From Carettochelys insculpta (Eukaryota > Chordata > Testudines > Carettochelyidae), in assembly GCF_033958435.1 (NCBI RefSeq), contig NC_134137.1, positions 253,254,501-253,318,500 of the forward strand: DNA of 64,000 bases. Reading direction: 5' to 3'. Positions 34,059 to 46,558 of this stretch are shown here, piece by piece; the first letter of the stretch is position 1, and the number at the start of each line of letters is the position of its first letter. The notes beneath the pieces were generated by a model, which was not told the DNA's origin, made no database searches, and was given only the letters and a program-made list of their open reading frames with translations. A program made the translations under genes and the position numbers.

Positions 34059-35970
34059 TAGGACAAAAAATCTCATTATTGGTAATGATTAAGGAATAAG
34101 GACTCTAACCAGCCAAAAGCAGTCTTTGTGGCTTCTGCCCTGAGGAAGCAACTTATGTGTCTCTACATATGCAGCTGCAAAGGCTGCACCTCATTTTGAG
34201 AGCAGACTTCTTTCTCAGCTGAGGTTATTTACTGCTGGGTTTACATATTATACAGCCATCTATGACTGCCCCAAGAGAATAACAGTGGGGTGTGGGAGAA
34301 ACAGACTGAGCACATTCAGTGCATCTTAATGTAGAGTCCTTGATGTTCAGGCAGCTAGGGAAGAATTTTCAAAGGTCATTCTGCCCCGAAGATGTATCCT
34401 CAGCTGAAGCTGAGTCACAGGGAAGAGTAGAGAACCACAGAGACAGAGACTACTTTGCTGTTCACCTTAGACAAGTGATGATGGTGCAAAGGAGCCCTCA
34501 TCTCTCATAACAAAGGAAGTGGATATCCTTATTGTCCGTCCAATAGAGCAGAGGCATAGGCTTCCTCACACACTCTTTAAATCAGTCCAGGCAGCATGGC
34601 CCAACTCACACATACAACAAAACTTTATTTAAAGAACAAAAAAAAAAAACAAAAGCAAAAACAAAAAAAAACAACTACAAAAAAAAACCAACCCAAGATG
34701 GGCCTAAGATCCAAGCACCTCCTTTCCCATGCCCCTATAGAAGGGAATAGGAATTGCTCCAGCCCTAGGACTGGAGTGACTTCAATAGATTATACAGACT
34801 CAAAAGTGTCTATAGCATAAGTTGCAAAGGCAGGGAGAAGCACACAGCTCATGCTGGAAAACATGCAGCTCATTTACTGCTCCCTCTAGCCTCCTGAATG
34901 TCTCTAGTATTCCCTGCTGTGGACCTCATCTCTGGGAGGTCATTCGCCATGCAGCTGGCAATCAGCATTTGGAATCACGGAAGGAACAGATAGTGTCCTA
35001 CGGATCATACCCCGGGAGGTGGTGTTACTACCTAGTAGCAGCAGATTACAAGCAGTAAAGATTTTTACAAGAAACCAACATATTTTATTAATGGAGATAT
35101 TTTCTAAAATGAGTCATTTTGGACTGGGATGTCATTTCCTGATTTCCTCTTTAATGGAAAATATCTAAGAACACAAACACTAAAGTTCTGTCTTAAAAAT
35201 ATCCTGTTTTGATCACTCTGAAAACCTTCCTTCCTATGTGACAGAGATATTGTTTTAGGGCCAAATTTGTTTAACCTTGGTAAATATAATTTAACCTTGT
35301 ATTCCACCTTGCAATTGTTAGTACTAATGGCCCATTTCACTGTTATATTAGTGTTTTGTTAGTTCCTTCACTGACTGAAGTAGAATTATCCCTGATTTGC
35401 TGTGAGATGAGTCGGCCCCCAAATGAGGTTTTTTTAACGTGTTGATAATTTAGGAACTGGTTCTGGTTCTTCCCTTGGGCATGATTATGGATTTCTGGCT
35501 GAAGAGAAGTCAAACCAGAAGACCTCTGGTTCTGGTCCCCAAATAAGATTTTATTGTGCATATGTGTTTTTTTTAATATGGGGATAAATGCAGAAAATGC
35601 TGATAAATGCCATGACACTTTTCCACGTGGACTAACTGGTATGAACCCAAACTTGGCTTCAAAACACACACATACACTCAGTAATTCAGATCCAGACTTT
35701 ATATCTACATCCTATCTATACAATGGCCCCAACCAAATCCCCAGATCCAAATGCTCATGGACATAAGAGAAGTTCAGAGTCAGGTTTGACTTTTCAGCTT
35801 GTGCCCATCTCTGCTCAGCACTATCAATAACATACCTTTTGCTCCTTCCAAGCTGCTACTCATCCAGTTGATATCATTTGATTAGCTACGTTGGTGAAGG
35901 AGTGGTTACGGAATAGTCCAGGTCTCTCCTGCTCAATGTCAGCTTTAACATAAAGTCTCTATGCATATTA
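34059..35970. other. No gene recognised
   Basis: AT-rich. The segment 34617-34690 is an A-rich tract with scattered C (AAAACAAAAGCAAAAAC). Nothing else is recognised. Confidence 0.4.
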
Positions 35971-35973
35971 ATA

Positions 35974-36130
35974 CAAGGTAAACCTCTGTAATCCTGCACT
36001 CTCTCATCTGGCAACATCCATAATTTGGTATGATGTTAGTTAGCCAGACAAAAATTTATCATGGATGTGGCCAAATTTCCTGTGATCCCATAAAGTTGGT
36101 TTACAGCCACCAGTCCAGGATCTCAGTGTG
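35974..36130. mobile_element. Tigger-like element fragment
   Basis: CAAGGTAAACCTCTGTAATCC after TA resembles the left end of Tigger-type elements (CAGTGAACCTC...), followed by CACTCTCTCATCTGGCAACA and TAGCCAGAC. The right end was not found, so this is probably a truncated copy. Confidence 0.5.
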
Positions 36131-37444
36131 CTGTGCTGTTATTTAGCTGTAATTTACCCCTAACTGTCTTTTAAGAGCCCAGTAAGCAGTGGAAGTATTG
36201 ATAATGCTGCTAGACAATATGACCACCCATACTCCAGCTAATTCTCTTGTTCGTCACCAGTCAGATCCCAAAGGTGCCAGACTAGAGCGGTTCAACGTGT
36301 ATCGTTTTCAGCCCTGCTCTTTATTTTCTATTATTCTCTGCTCGCCTTTGTTCTCACACATATATTTCATAATGTACAACAAAAATCAGGGAACAAAACC
36401 TGCCTATGCCAATAAAACGGAGAATCACACGTTCCAAAATGTTTTTGTCTTTGTTACATAGACACATTAAATCAAAATTACTTGGTATGTAAATTCTGTG
36501 AGACTTAAGCTTTTTAAACAGAGTACTGGCTACAAAATGTGAGGCCAGTGCTTGAAAGCTGTCCAGGTCAGTACTGCAGGATGCAAGTGATTTAATGCAC
36601 ATGCCAGTTACTGTAGATGCTCTCTCACCTCCATGGTACAAGGCCTGATATGTTTTGTTGTTGTTGTTGTTGGTTTTGGTTTTGTTTTGTTTTTTTTTGT
36701 TTGGGTTTTGCTTACTTATTTATGTGCAGTAGAGGGGAACCTAGGTTTATCTCCTAATAAAAACAAATGAGAGATAGGGCAGTACCATGCATTTGTACCA
36801 TTGTTCTGCAATGAGGTCCTGGAGTATACCAAGCAATTCTCTGTCTCCTTGTCATTAAAGAAGATAAGGAATTGCTGGGGACTGTCCCCACCAGACAAAC
36901 GACCACAGGTAACACATGGGGGTGCACAACAAGGCAAAGGCACCCCCGCCTCACCCCCGCCACACACACGCACATACACACTCACCCTGGCCTAGGAGTA
37001 GCACTTCTGGGCCTTACTGCTCCAGGAATGGTGGGACTGCCTCACACCCAGCAGACACAGTGAAGTGCTTCTTCAGGAAGAGGTGGGCAAGGGTGGAGAG
37101 AGGACAGGGCAAGGGCAGAGCAGGGAGGAAATAGGAGGGGCATAATTGGAGTAGGAGCAGGGAGGGGCCGGAGCACTTGGCTAGTGCACCCCCTGCAACT
37201 TCAGCACCAGTTGTCTCTGTGAATGTCCCTCCTGCATATCTGTTGGACTCTCCAATCTTCTGGACAATATCACTATGCGGTGGCATGAAGCACTTGTATT
37301 GAGTTGTCTTTTTTAAAAAAAATAACAACCGAAGCCACAGATACCACAAAGGATTTCATAATTCTTCTTAGTCAGCTGACTGGAAGTACACTGCAGCACC
37401 ACTGGGACAACCACTGAGCAACCCCCTAAAGCCATTCTCAAAAT
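36131..37444. other. No gene recognised
   Basis: Contains a T/G-rich tract at 36654-36712 (TTG and TTTTG units). The segment 36940-37200 is moderately G- and C-rich. No domain or repeat family was identified. Confidence 0.4.
36654..36712. repeat. (TTG)n/(TTTTG)n low-complexity tract
   Basis: Six TTG units followed by GTTTTG units and a T run. Confidence 0.9.
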
Positions 37445-37575
37445 CAGTGTTTTCAACATCTTTTCACTTGTGGACCCCCAAAAATTTTGAATGGAAGTGC
37501 CGGCCCCTTTGGAAGTTTTGGAGTTAGTCTGTGGACCCCCCCCGGGGTCTCCACACTATACGTTTAAAACCACTC
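37445..37575. mobile_element. Possible short hAT MITE
   Basis: CAGTGTTTTCAACATC at the left and GTTTAAAACCACTC at the right are compatible with diverged hAT inverted repeats of the type CAGTGGTTCTCAACC. The interior GTGGACCCCC repeats on both sides (37473-37482 and 37532-37541). No 8-bp duplication was found. Confidence 0.4.
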
Positions 37576-37674
37576 TTTTATATGAAACACAAATGCTCTC
37601 ACTTTCACCTTTATGTATGGCCCATTCCCAGTTTCATCATGAGGTTTGCCATATGTGGTGTTTTACTTAAATGT

Positions 37675-39845
37675 ATACCCCAAATAAAAAAACACAGTAA
37701 GAGACCTAACAAAGAACCACCATGGCTAAACAGCCATGTTAAAAAGGCAGTGAGAGAGAAAAGGGCAGCTTTTAAAAAGTGGAAGTCAAATCCTAGTGAG
37801 GAAAATAGAAAGGAACATAAACACTCCCGAATTAAGTGTCATAATGTAGTAAGAAAAGCCAAAAAAGATTTTGAGGAACAGCTAGCCAAAAATTCAAAAA
37901 ATGATAGTAAAATGTTTTTTAAATACATTAGAAACAGGAAGCCCACTAAAAAAGCCGTGGGGCCCTTGGACGATAAAGATATAAAAGGAGCGATCAAGGA
38001 AGACAGTGCCATTGCGGAGTGATTAAATGATTTCTTTGCTTCAGTCTTCATGGCTGAGGATGTTACAGAGGTTCCTAAATCTGAGCCAGCCTTTTTAGGT
38101 GACAAATCTGAGGAACTCACTCAGATTGAAGTGACATTAGAGGAGGTTTGGGAGTTAATTGATAAGCTGAATAGTAACAAGTCTCCAGGACCGGACGGCA
38201 TTCACCCAAGGGTTCTGAAAGAACTCAAATGTGAAATTGCGGAGTTATTAACAGTGGTTTGTAACCTATCCTTTAAATCCACTTTGGTACCAAATGACTG
38301 GAAGACGGCCAATATAACGCCAATATTTAAAAAAGGCTTTAGAGGAGACCCTGGCAATTATAGACCGATAAGTTTAACATCAGTACCAGGCAAATTAGTA
38401 GAAACACTAGTAAAGAATAAAATTGCAAGGCACGTAGAAGAGCACGAATTGTTGGGCAAAAGTCAGCATGGTTTCTGCAGAGGGAAGTCGTGTCTAACTA
38501 ATCTATTAGAATTCTTTGAAGGGGTTAATAAACATGCAGACAAGGGGCACCCAGTGGACATAATATACCTAGATTTCCAGAAAGCCTTTGACACGGTCCC
38601 ACACCAAAGGCTTTTATGTAAATTAGGTGGTCATGGGATAGGAGGAAAGATCCTTTCATGGATCGGGAATTGGTTAAAAGACAGAAAACAAAGGGTGGGA
38701 ATAAATGGTAAATTTTCACAATGGAGGAGGGTAACTAGTGGTGTTCCCCAGGGGTCAGTCCTGGGACCGATCCTGTTCAACTTGTTCATCAATAATCTAG
38801 AAAATGGGGTAAGCAGTGAGGTGGCCAAGTTTGCAGATGACACCAAGTTGTTCAGGACAGTCAAAACCAAAAGGGATTGTGAAGAACTACAAAAAGATCT
38901 CAGCAAACTGAGTGATTGGGCAGCAAAATGGCAAATGAAATTTAATGTGGGTAAGTGTAAGGTACTGCATGTTGGAAAAAATAACCCAAATTACACGTAC
39001 TACATGATGGGGTCAAATTTAGCTACGACAGATCAGGAAAGGGATCTTGGAGTTATAGTGGATAGTTCTCTGAAGACATCCACGCAGTGTGCAGCGGCAG
39101 TTAATAAGGCAAATAGGATGTTAGGAATTATTAAAAAAGGGATAGATAATAAGACAAAAGATATCATACTTCCCCTATATAAAACTATGGTACGCCCACA
39201 TCTTGAGTACTGCGTGCAGATGTGGTCTCCTCACCTCAAAAAAGATATATTGGCATTAGAAAAGGTTCAGAAAAGGGCGACTAAGATGATTAGGGGCTTG
39301 GAACGGGTCCCATATGGGGAGAGGCGAGAGAGACTGGGACTTTTCAGTTTGGAAAAGAGGCGATTGAGGGGCGATATGATAGAGGTATATAAAATCATGA
39401 ATGGTGTGGAGAAAGTGAATATAGAAAAATTATTTACCTTTTCCCATAATACAAGAACTAGGGGACACCAAATGAAATTGATGGGTAGTAGGTTCAAAAA
39501 TAATAAAAGGAAATTTTTCTTCACACAGCACACAGTCAACCTGTGGAACTCCTTGCCCGAGGAGGCTGTGAAGGCCAGGACTCTATTAGGGTTTAAAAAA
39601 GAGCTTGATAAATTTTTGCAGGTTAGGTCCATAAATGGCTATTAGCCAGGGATAAAGTATGGTGCCCTAGCCATCAGAACAAGGGCAGGAGATGGATGGC
39701 AGGAGATAAATCACTTGATCATTGTCTTCTGTTCTCCTTCTCTGGGGCACCTGGCATTGGCCACCGTCGGCAGATGGGATGCTGGGCTGGATGGACCTTT
39801 GGTCTGACCCAGTATGGCCATTCTTATGTTCTTATGTTCTTATGT
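37675..39845 (+). mobile_element. CR1 LINE, 5'-truncated but young
   Basis: The element covers the end of the linker before the reverse transcriptase, the complete RT domain, the C-terminal region and the 3' UTR, which includes GCTGGATGGACCTTTGGTCT, and ends in three to four TTCTTATG units (39820-39847). The endonuclease is absent, as in most 5'-truncated CR1 copies. The near-intact frame shows recent insertion compared with the CR1 at 5691-6822. The (TTCTTATG)n end type is one I associate with turtle CR1 lineages. Confidence 0.95.
37681..39645 (+). pseudogene. CR1 ORF2 reverse transcriptase, one nonsense codon
   Basis: Continuous CR1 reverse transcriptase frame broken only by a TGA at 38020-38022, in the context AIAE-stop-LNDFFASVF. 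After it, 531 codons from 38050 stay open to the natural stop TAG at 39643. Visible RT blocks in order: NKSPGPDGIHPRVLKE; NDWKTANITPIFKKG; GNYRPISLTSVPGKLVE; GKSQHGFCRGKSCLTNL; IIYLDFQKAFDTVPHQRLL (first catalytic Asp); VPQGSVLGPILFNLFINNL; AKFADDTKLF (intact FADD box); and GKCKVLHVGKNN. The thumb and C-terminal part (RPHLEYCVQMWSPHL, LFSLEKRRLRGDMIEVYK, WNSLPEEAV) follow. The protein would copy CR1 RNA by target-primed reverse transcription, but without the N-terminal endonuclease this copy cannot act alone. Confidence 0.95.
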
Positions 39846-39856
39846 TTACTTAAAGA

Positions 39857-40070
39857 TCCAGCTCCTGGAGTCATGTGATTATGTGAGAGATTCAGCTCTG
39901 ATTTTCAATAGAGTGAGTATTTTGCTTTCATGCTTGCAAAGAGAAGCTTAAAAACTTGTCTCCCAGTGCATGATAAAGGCTCAAAAATCAGGCAAATAAG
40001 ATCCCAAAATTTATTATTTTAGGACAATCTCATGATTTTTAGAGCCTGATTCATGTTTTTGAACACATGG
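39857..40070 (+). repeat. Dispersed repeat, copy 1
   Basis: CTCCTGGAGTCATGTGATTATG then GAGATTCAGCTCTGA, and later CTCATGATTTTTAGAGCCTGATTC. The same opening (TTCTTGGAGTTAATGTGGTTAT, AGAATTCAGCT) and a related closing block (GCCTGAATCATGAGTTTTTAAA) recur at 56240-57068. I remember this as a common turtle repeat of unsettled class. Confidence 0.55.
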
Positions 40071-42880
40071 ATTTATATATGACATGTTAAGAAAAGTGAT
40101 ACAACAACTCACCTGTAAAGAAAACATAAGTAAATCTTACACAGCTAATTCTATTCTGCAATGACAAAATAAATCTAACATTATTGTGATATAAACTGGG
40201 CATACAAGGCAAGAATCTCTGACCTATCCAACTTCCATGGGATAAAGCAGAGAAGTATGCATGGCCATCTGTTTTTTGCCCCAGCACAGGGTAGGGTAGC
40301 CCGGGGGTTGCTCTAATTTGCATCAGCCACCGCTGACATGCCCCTACACTGGAGGTTTCAAGGAAGAGAGCACAGGTGCCAGTTATGCCAGATTTATACT
40401 CATAGGGGATTCCCCCATGTTGTGGAGTACCCCCCAAGCAGGGGAGATGTCAGTTCACATATTCTTTGGACCACTGAAGTGGTTCAAGAGAATTAGAATA
40501 GGCCAGAGAATCTGGGCTACAGTATATAACCAGAACCAAAAGTGCCATGAAACCACATATAGCTATATTACGAAAAAATCCATTGGTTCTCCCTGTTTTC
40601 AGTATTCATTTACAAATTAGGGTTTTCTTTACAAAAAAAAAACACCTACCTGGATTTATGTCTTTTCACCTCAAAGATCTCCACACCCTCCTTTCCTCAT
40701 TTAAAACTTGCCTCTTTCTCTGTCTCTTTACTTATTTTTATCTATCCCAGCAGCAAAAGAGCCTCTTTCTTGCAGCTTCTGCCACACGTGCTATCACCTT
40801 CCTGAAGCTCTCCACCTCACCAATTCCTTAATTCCTTCTTTCTTTCCAAACTTCATCTGAAAACTCTCTTTTCTTCTTTTGTCATGACCTTTTTTTTAAA
40901 TTCTTTCTGTTATTACAATCATAGTTAACTCTGCAAAGTGTTTTAAAATCGCCTCTATGAAAAACACCAGACAAAACACAACACTATGATGCTGTGTGCC
41001 AGAAAGCGGATATGTGCCAAGTCTGATGTATGTCTTTTTTACTAAAGACAATCAGCAATCGTGTTTTTTTTTCAGTAGATCACTAACCCACTCCCACCCA
41101 TGGCCAATACTGAAAACAAGCAGCTGTGTGGAGGCAGTTGAGTTGGAAGGGGACACCCAGAGTGGAATGTTTGCTATTGGCTCATTTGTATCTCACTAAC
41201 AGAAACCTCACTCGCTGACAACTGGCCTTGTCAAAACGGCATAAATTTTTGCCAGACAGACTCTGAGGTCTGAGTTTCTACCTTCCACACTACAGCAAAT
41301 GAAAGCATTTTTTTCCTCTAGAACCACGCTTTACCAATGGCCCTTGTTTATAGTTTGGGCAGTAAACTCTTGCACAGCATTGCAGTGAATTGCTAAGGAG
41401 CTGCTGCATTCTGTCTCTGAGGTGACTGCCTTTCAATTGTGGGTGATTTATAGAGGGACACTGCAGATCCTGCAGTGTATACTCCAGTAAGTAATATTTA
41501 TTCAGATAAGTAGTCCCATTGACTTCAATGGGAAAATATTTAAGGTAAGAAAGAGTAGGAGAGCATTCATCTTGTTGCAATGAAAACATATTAGCAGGAT
41601 ATTATATTCTAAGTATGGCGGAAATCATTACAAAAGAAAATGAACAATTGCCAATGATTACCAGAGATAGCTCCTAAGCCAACTATATGGAAAAATTGGT
41701 GTAATCTTAAGTTACCACTATCAGGCTAATATGGATAAATGCTGGGTTTTAATGGTAATTACTGAATAGGAAGGCACACCAATTTACAGTTATAAATTCA
41801 ATACCGCAAAAATAGCCTCTTAAGGTCACCTACTGTAATTTCCCTATAAAGCAAATTTTTATACTGGGCTGCTGGAAGTCTTGATTAATTATTAATTTCT
41901 GTAAGGCAAAATTTTTCATGTGGGGCCAGACAGAGTCTTCCTAGGTCAATCTGGAAGAAACTGTCTATTCACAGGTCCCACAAGCTTCCGGGACCTGGGT
42001 CCATTTTAGCCTTCATCCATCTTTGCCCTCTTCTTTTTGAGATCTGTGTTCCATGTTTGATAAGCCTGATTGAAAAGTGTTACATAAGGTCCCCATGTTT
42101 TTACTTGGTCAGTCAAGAAACTATCTAGTGATGACAAATAACCTCAAAATCAAATTTGGTATACTTGTTTGTTGGCTAGACACTTCATCCACCTATTTTT
42201 CTCTTTCGGTAGGGTAAATTGTCAGTTTAAAACCTAAACTCCTTTGTCAGAAGTTGGTAACAGACTATGGCTGCAGTGTGACAATTAAAGGATCTTCGTT
42301 CTTAAACAATGGTGATAAAACAAAAATCCCTCTCTCTCTTTACTGGATTACCTTTAGAACTGAAATCAGAGAGCACTAAATGAATAATAATTTGAGCCTT
42401 CTGTGAATGATAGGAGATTGAATCAAATTTTAACGAGACTCTATATGTAAATCCCTCAGGATGACATAATTACAATTCAACACGTACCTTAATTAGCAGC
42501 ACACATCTATTGCATAGTATTTAGCAGGTTTAGAACAGCTTTATTGTCTGTTGAACAGATATTCCTTCCTTATTAAAAAGGAAATAATCCTAATTTTCTG
42601 AAATAACAAGAAATTTTCTTAACTAAATCAACAAATGGCCTCTAAATTAGTGCCCCTTTAGTTAAAAGTGTCTTTTGTATGCCTAGTTCAATTTCACATT
42701 AGGATACTGGGTATGATACATAGATTTGTTAACATACATACTTTTTTTCTGTCTAAAAATTATTACAACTGTACACAAGTTGAATTGTCTCGGATAAAGT
42801 AAGGCTCTCCCCATCACCCAATGCACAAAATTTCTACCAAAGTTGAACTGAATACAGATTACATGGGGACAATACTCATT

Positions 42881-42881
<1 letters not shown>
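40071..42881. other. No gene recognised
   Basis: AT-rich, mostly repeat-free. At 41506-41535, AGTCCCATTGACTTCAATGGGAAA is the clearest copy of the near-palindromic CCCATTGACTTCAATGGG motif. Open frames are short. Confidence 0.4.

Positions 42882-42917
<36 letters not shown>
42882..42917. repeat. (AAT)n microsatellite
   Basis: About twelve AAT units. Confidence 0.97.
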
Positions 42918-42918
<1 letters not shown>

Positions 42919-42962
42919 TTACTATTAGTTCAAGATATGTCTGAATTACTGGCTTACACTAT

Positions 42963-43090
42963 GCAATGTAGTTGCAGCCATGTCAGTCCCAGGATATTAG
43001 AGAGAAAAGGTGGCGATGTATAATATCTTTTACAGAAGTTGGTCCATCAAAAGACATTGCCCTCACCCACTTTGTCTCTCTGGTTTAGAT
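42963..43090 (+). repeat. Sauropsid short retroposon fragment
   Basis: GTAGTTGCAGCCATGTCAGT, then CCAGGATATTAGAGAGA, then AATATCTTTTACAGAAGTTGG and CTCACCCACTTTGTCTCTCTGG. This matches my memory of a widespread turtle, bird and crocodile interspersed repeat (GTTGTAGCCGTGTTGGTCCC ... TAATATCTTTTATTGGACC). Confidence 0.7.
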
Positions 43091-44099
43091 TATGCCGGGA
43101 AACTCCCATGAGAAAGTCTGAACTAGTGGCCCACCAGAAAGCTGTAACAACCAGAAATGTAGTGAGAAAGTCTGTTCACATGAATTTCAGTTCTAACATC
43201 TAAGACCCTGATCCTGTAACTTTTTACATATAGATTGCTGTACTCATGCAAAGGTTTGCTCCTGAAGCTAACAGGGCTCACTGGGGGCACAGCACTGAAG
43301 GAACGAAGAAGAAGAGTCGAATTATCATTCAAAATGGAGGTTTAATTTCCAGCTCAAGAGGATGTACACAGTGTAGTGCAGGTGCAGTTGTGTGGTAACA
43401 GGCCAGACTGCCCTGAGTACCATCCTGAACCACAGCCTACAGTCAGAGTGCTGTGATCACAGAGGAGTACAAAACAGACCTCTTCAATTACAGATTGGTG
43501 AAAGTAAAAGAGGGGATAACACTGTACCATCCTTAGAAATCTGGGAAAGAGGGAAAATAGAACATGAACCAAAAATGACTTCCTAAAATCACGATAAAGA
43601 ATCTGTATAAATAAATGAATGTTGTGTTGAGTCCTGACAACCCAAAAAGTTTCAAAAAATCATGAATCAACTCACCCTAAACTATAAGATTGACTATACA
43701 AACATGATATTTAAATACACACACAAAGATTGAGTCCTTTTTTATTTATTAACTTCAACGTTTAAACTTTATGTGTAGTCAGGTCACATTTTCAAGCTCC
43801 TCTTTGTACCTGTAAGGGCTAAGAACTTTTTTTTTAATGTGGAAGTTGAGATTTTTCAGGAATTCACACGTGCTAGGGCTTTACAATGAGCACCAAATCC
43901 TGTAAGAGGCAGAATAAAATGAGCTGACAGCACTGTTTTTTAAAACCTGTCTTCTTGCGATTGAAACAGAATCAGGAACAATAAATTAGTTTCCATAAAT
44001 GAGTGCATGCTGTCAGGGATGCCTCCTGAAACTGATGTCTTCAGATTTCTAAAATGCAACTACAGGCACACGTGCAGTGCAGTGGGTGCCTATCTTACT
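43091..44099. other. No gene recognised
   Basis: AT-rich DNA without a recognisable family or domain. Confidence 0.4.
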
Positions 44100-44480
44100 A
44101 ATCAAAACCACAAAACCAAGGTACTGCCCATGAATATATCTGAGTCTAACCTCTCATCAATGGCTTTAAAGTACGGAGAATGAAGATGAGCTTTGTTGTA
44201 CGCTTGGACGTTATCTAACAGGCTGTAACAGACCCAGTTGGCAGGGAACAAGTTCCAAAATGGAGAGCCTTCCTCCCCACAACACAGAAACACCCTCCCA
44301 GAAACTACCACCCATTTATGTCAAGCCCCTCGCTGATCTCACCAGCAGCACTAGGTCACAGGGAGAAAGGCCATCTCTAAGGCAACTAGATCAAAAACCC
44401 TTTAGGGCCTTTCATAAGTTAAAACCAATGCCCTGAATCCCACCCAGAAACTTCCTGGATGCTTGTGCATACTGTGGAGC
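44100..44480 (-). pseudogene. L2-type LINE reverse transcriptase C-terminus remnant, copy 1
   Basis: Read on the minus strand, 44480-44370 gives a peptide containing FWVGFRALVLTYERP, which fits the L2-like post-RT motif W-L-P-V....F-K-(I/L)-L-(V/L)-L-T-(Y/F)-K-A-L. Downstream, VVSGRVFLCCGEEGSPFWN sits where the FSVAAPRLWNSLP motif is expected. Stops and shifts are frequent. The plus-strand block GATGCTTGTGCATACTGTGG, then AGCACTGCTAATG, is shared with the related fragment at 47690-47870. Confidence 0.6.
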
Positions 44481-45079
44481 ACTGCTAATGGAAAATTACC
44501 AAAAGGCACTACAAAAGCAGCTGGGGAGCCCAGTGGGATCCTATAAAGGGACTCACAGGATGGAACTGGGGGAAAGAGCCATTGAGCACCAGATTAAGAC
44601 AAGGTAGGATGGGGCAGGGGAGGGAAGAGATGAGGACCGTGCCTGCCTGACACAACACAGATGATAACCCTACCCCCTCACAAGAGCCCCCAGGGGAAGG
44701 GTCTGGTAATGAGGGACATTGTGTTCATGATGTTTTATTATGTGTGATCTGCACTCTCCTGTGCTTTACAGGATTAAATATAAAGAGCAGGAGGTTAACA
44801 GACTGAACAGTCTGTGTGTGCATTAACTGTTTCACAACTACTGTATGTCCCTCAGAGAGGGAGACCATCAACCAGAAGCTTCTTACCTATTGTGTGGGAT
44901 TCATGGAGGGCTTCTTCCCACAGTCCCAGACTGCCTATGAAAATGTCAAGGATAGGAGATGCTTTCCCATGGATGGAGATACTCCATGTCCCCAAGAGTC
45001 GCTACATATCGCCACTGGAGAAGCCCTCTTGTCAACTCAGCACTGTGTACCTCAGGGGTTAGGTTGTTTGAACTTTCCA
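44481..45079. other. No gene recognised
   Basis: The segment at 44500-44580 has ATCCTATAAAGGGACTCACAGG, which looks like a TATA-containing promoter or LTR piece, but no partner was found. Nothing else is recognised. Confidence 0.3.
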
Positions 45080-45581
45080 CGTCCCTGAGCTCCAGTAGAC
45101 ATCCTTCAGTCTACATAGACTATGGATCGCGCCCTTCGTAGTTCCGTTTGGGATCATCATTTGCAGCATCGACTGTGACTGTGAAGGACCACATGAGAGT
45201 GACAGTCCTTGCTGCATCTCTTGGAGATGTGGTGGGTGTCTGGAATGTCCTTATTGTGCTTTCTGTGGGCTCGCTTCTCCTTTGCTAGCTGTCTGATCAT
45301 CATCTCACCCTTCCGAAGGCCCTTGTGTAGTTCCTGCCTCCATCTACTGCGATCGTCTGCCAGCTCCTCCCAGCTGTCCGGCTCAATGTTTACCTCCCTG
45401 AGGTCCCTCTTGCAAACATCTTTGTAGTGCAACTGGGGGAGTCCAGGAGGTCTTTTGCCAGAGGCTAGCTCACCATACAGGATGTCTTTTGGGATCCTTC
45501 CATCATTTGGGATCCTACCAATATAAGTTTGTAGTGCAAACTGTGGCTCAGTGCGTAAGAAGCAACAGGTTGTCCTAATGC
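45080..45581 (-). pseudogene. Non-LTR retrotransposon C-terminal region with zinc finger
   Basis: On the minus strand a frame is open for 195 codons (45744-45157). From about 45570 onward it matches the C-terminal part of vertebrate non-LTR retrotransposon polyproteins: GRIPNDGRIPKDILYGEL, then ASGKRPPGLPQLHYKDVCKR, the SWEELADDRSRWRQELHKG region, a basic lysine/arginine/glutamate helix, and a terminal CSKDCHSHVVLHSHSRCC finger (C..C.....L..H.R.C). The N-terminal 50 codons are unrelated chance sequence. The element's 3' UTR probably continues to about 45080. The exact clade was not assigned. The C-terminal 140 codons lack stops, suggesting a fairly recent copy. Confidence 0.75.
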
Positions 45582-46054
45582 GTCTGGAAGACAACCCACA
45601 TGATAGAGAATTGAATCTCTGGGCCCCAATCCGCAAGGAAGCAGAATTAAAAAAAAAGAACCTGGCTCTTGAGGAGGGTTGAATAATATTCCTGGCCTGC
45701 AGTGTTTGGCTGAGGGCTGCTTCCCAGGGGGGCAAAGCTGCCATATTTCTTTCTTTAATCCAAAGAATTTGCTGCCTGTTACATTTGTGGGGGAGGGGAA
45801 AGGTTCAAGCCCTCTATGGGGCAGGTAGCTTCCTGAGGGATAAAAGGACACCACCTACACGCCCTGGAAACTAGATGGGAGATAGGAGCAGGTAAACCAC
45901 ATGCAAAGGTTTTGGGGCAACAAGTATAAAAAGAGGCATGTCAGAGCTCAGCCCCATATAAGTTTTAGAGAAATAAACTAAACGGGATTTTGTCAAACAA
46001 CTGCATTGATTTTTGAAGGCTGTGCACTGGCTTGCTGGTCAATTGCTTATTATA
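45582..46054. other. No gene recognised
   Basis: No recognisable repeat or gene. Confidence 0.35.
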
Positions 46055-46558
46055 CAGGGAGTCCCGTGTACACATTGGGGTTGCATTCTTGAAAAGGGTG
46101 ACAGATACTAAAACAACATATACTGGTGAATTTTTCCCCATAAGAAGCAATGGAATAAGAGGGGCATTCACCTATGCCAACACTCTATTTGACTAAACAG
46201 TGTTCCTTTTCAGAACGACAGGTTGTACAGTACACATTTTACACAAAAGCATTGAATAAAGTCATGCAGACCCCCTACCAACACAGAATATTTTAACAGA
46301 GTAAGTACAGAACAGTAATACAGAAAAAACAGTGTCAGTTATGCTAAACTTAACATAAGAGTGGTGGCTGGATTTTCTTGAGCTGCCTGGCTTTTTCATT
46401 GCAGAAATCTTAAAGAAGGATTTTATCGACATCTGCTCTCCCACATGAATCACTGAATGATACACTTCCCTGTAGCAAGTCACAGCACCACTGAGAGTCC
46501 TGGAGACTTTGTCAGACTGTTCACGAAAAGGATCACCACTTTGTATGATTTCCACCAT

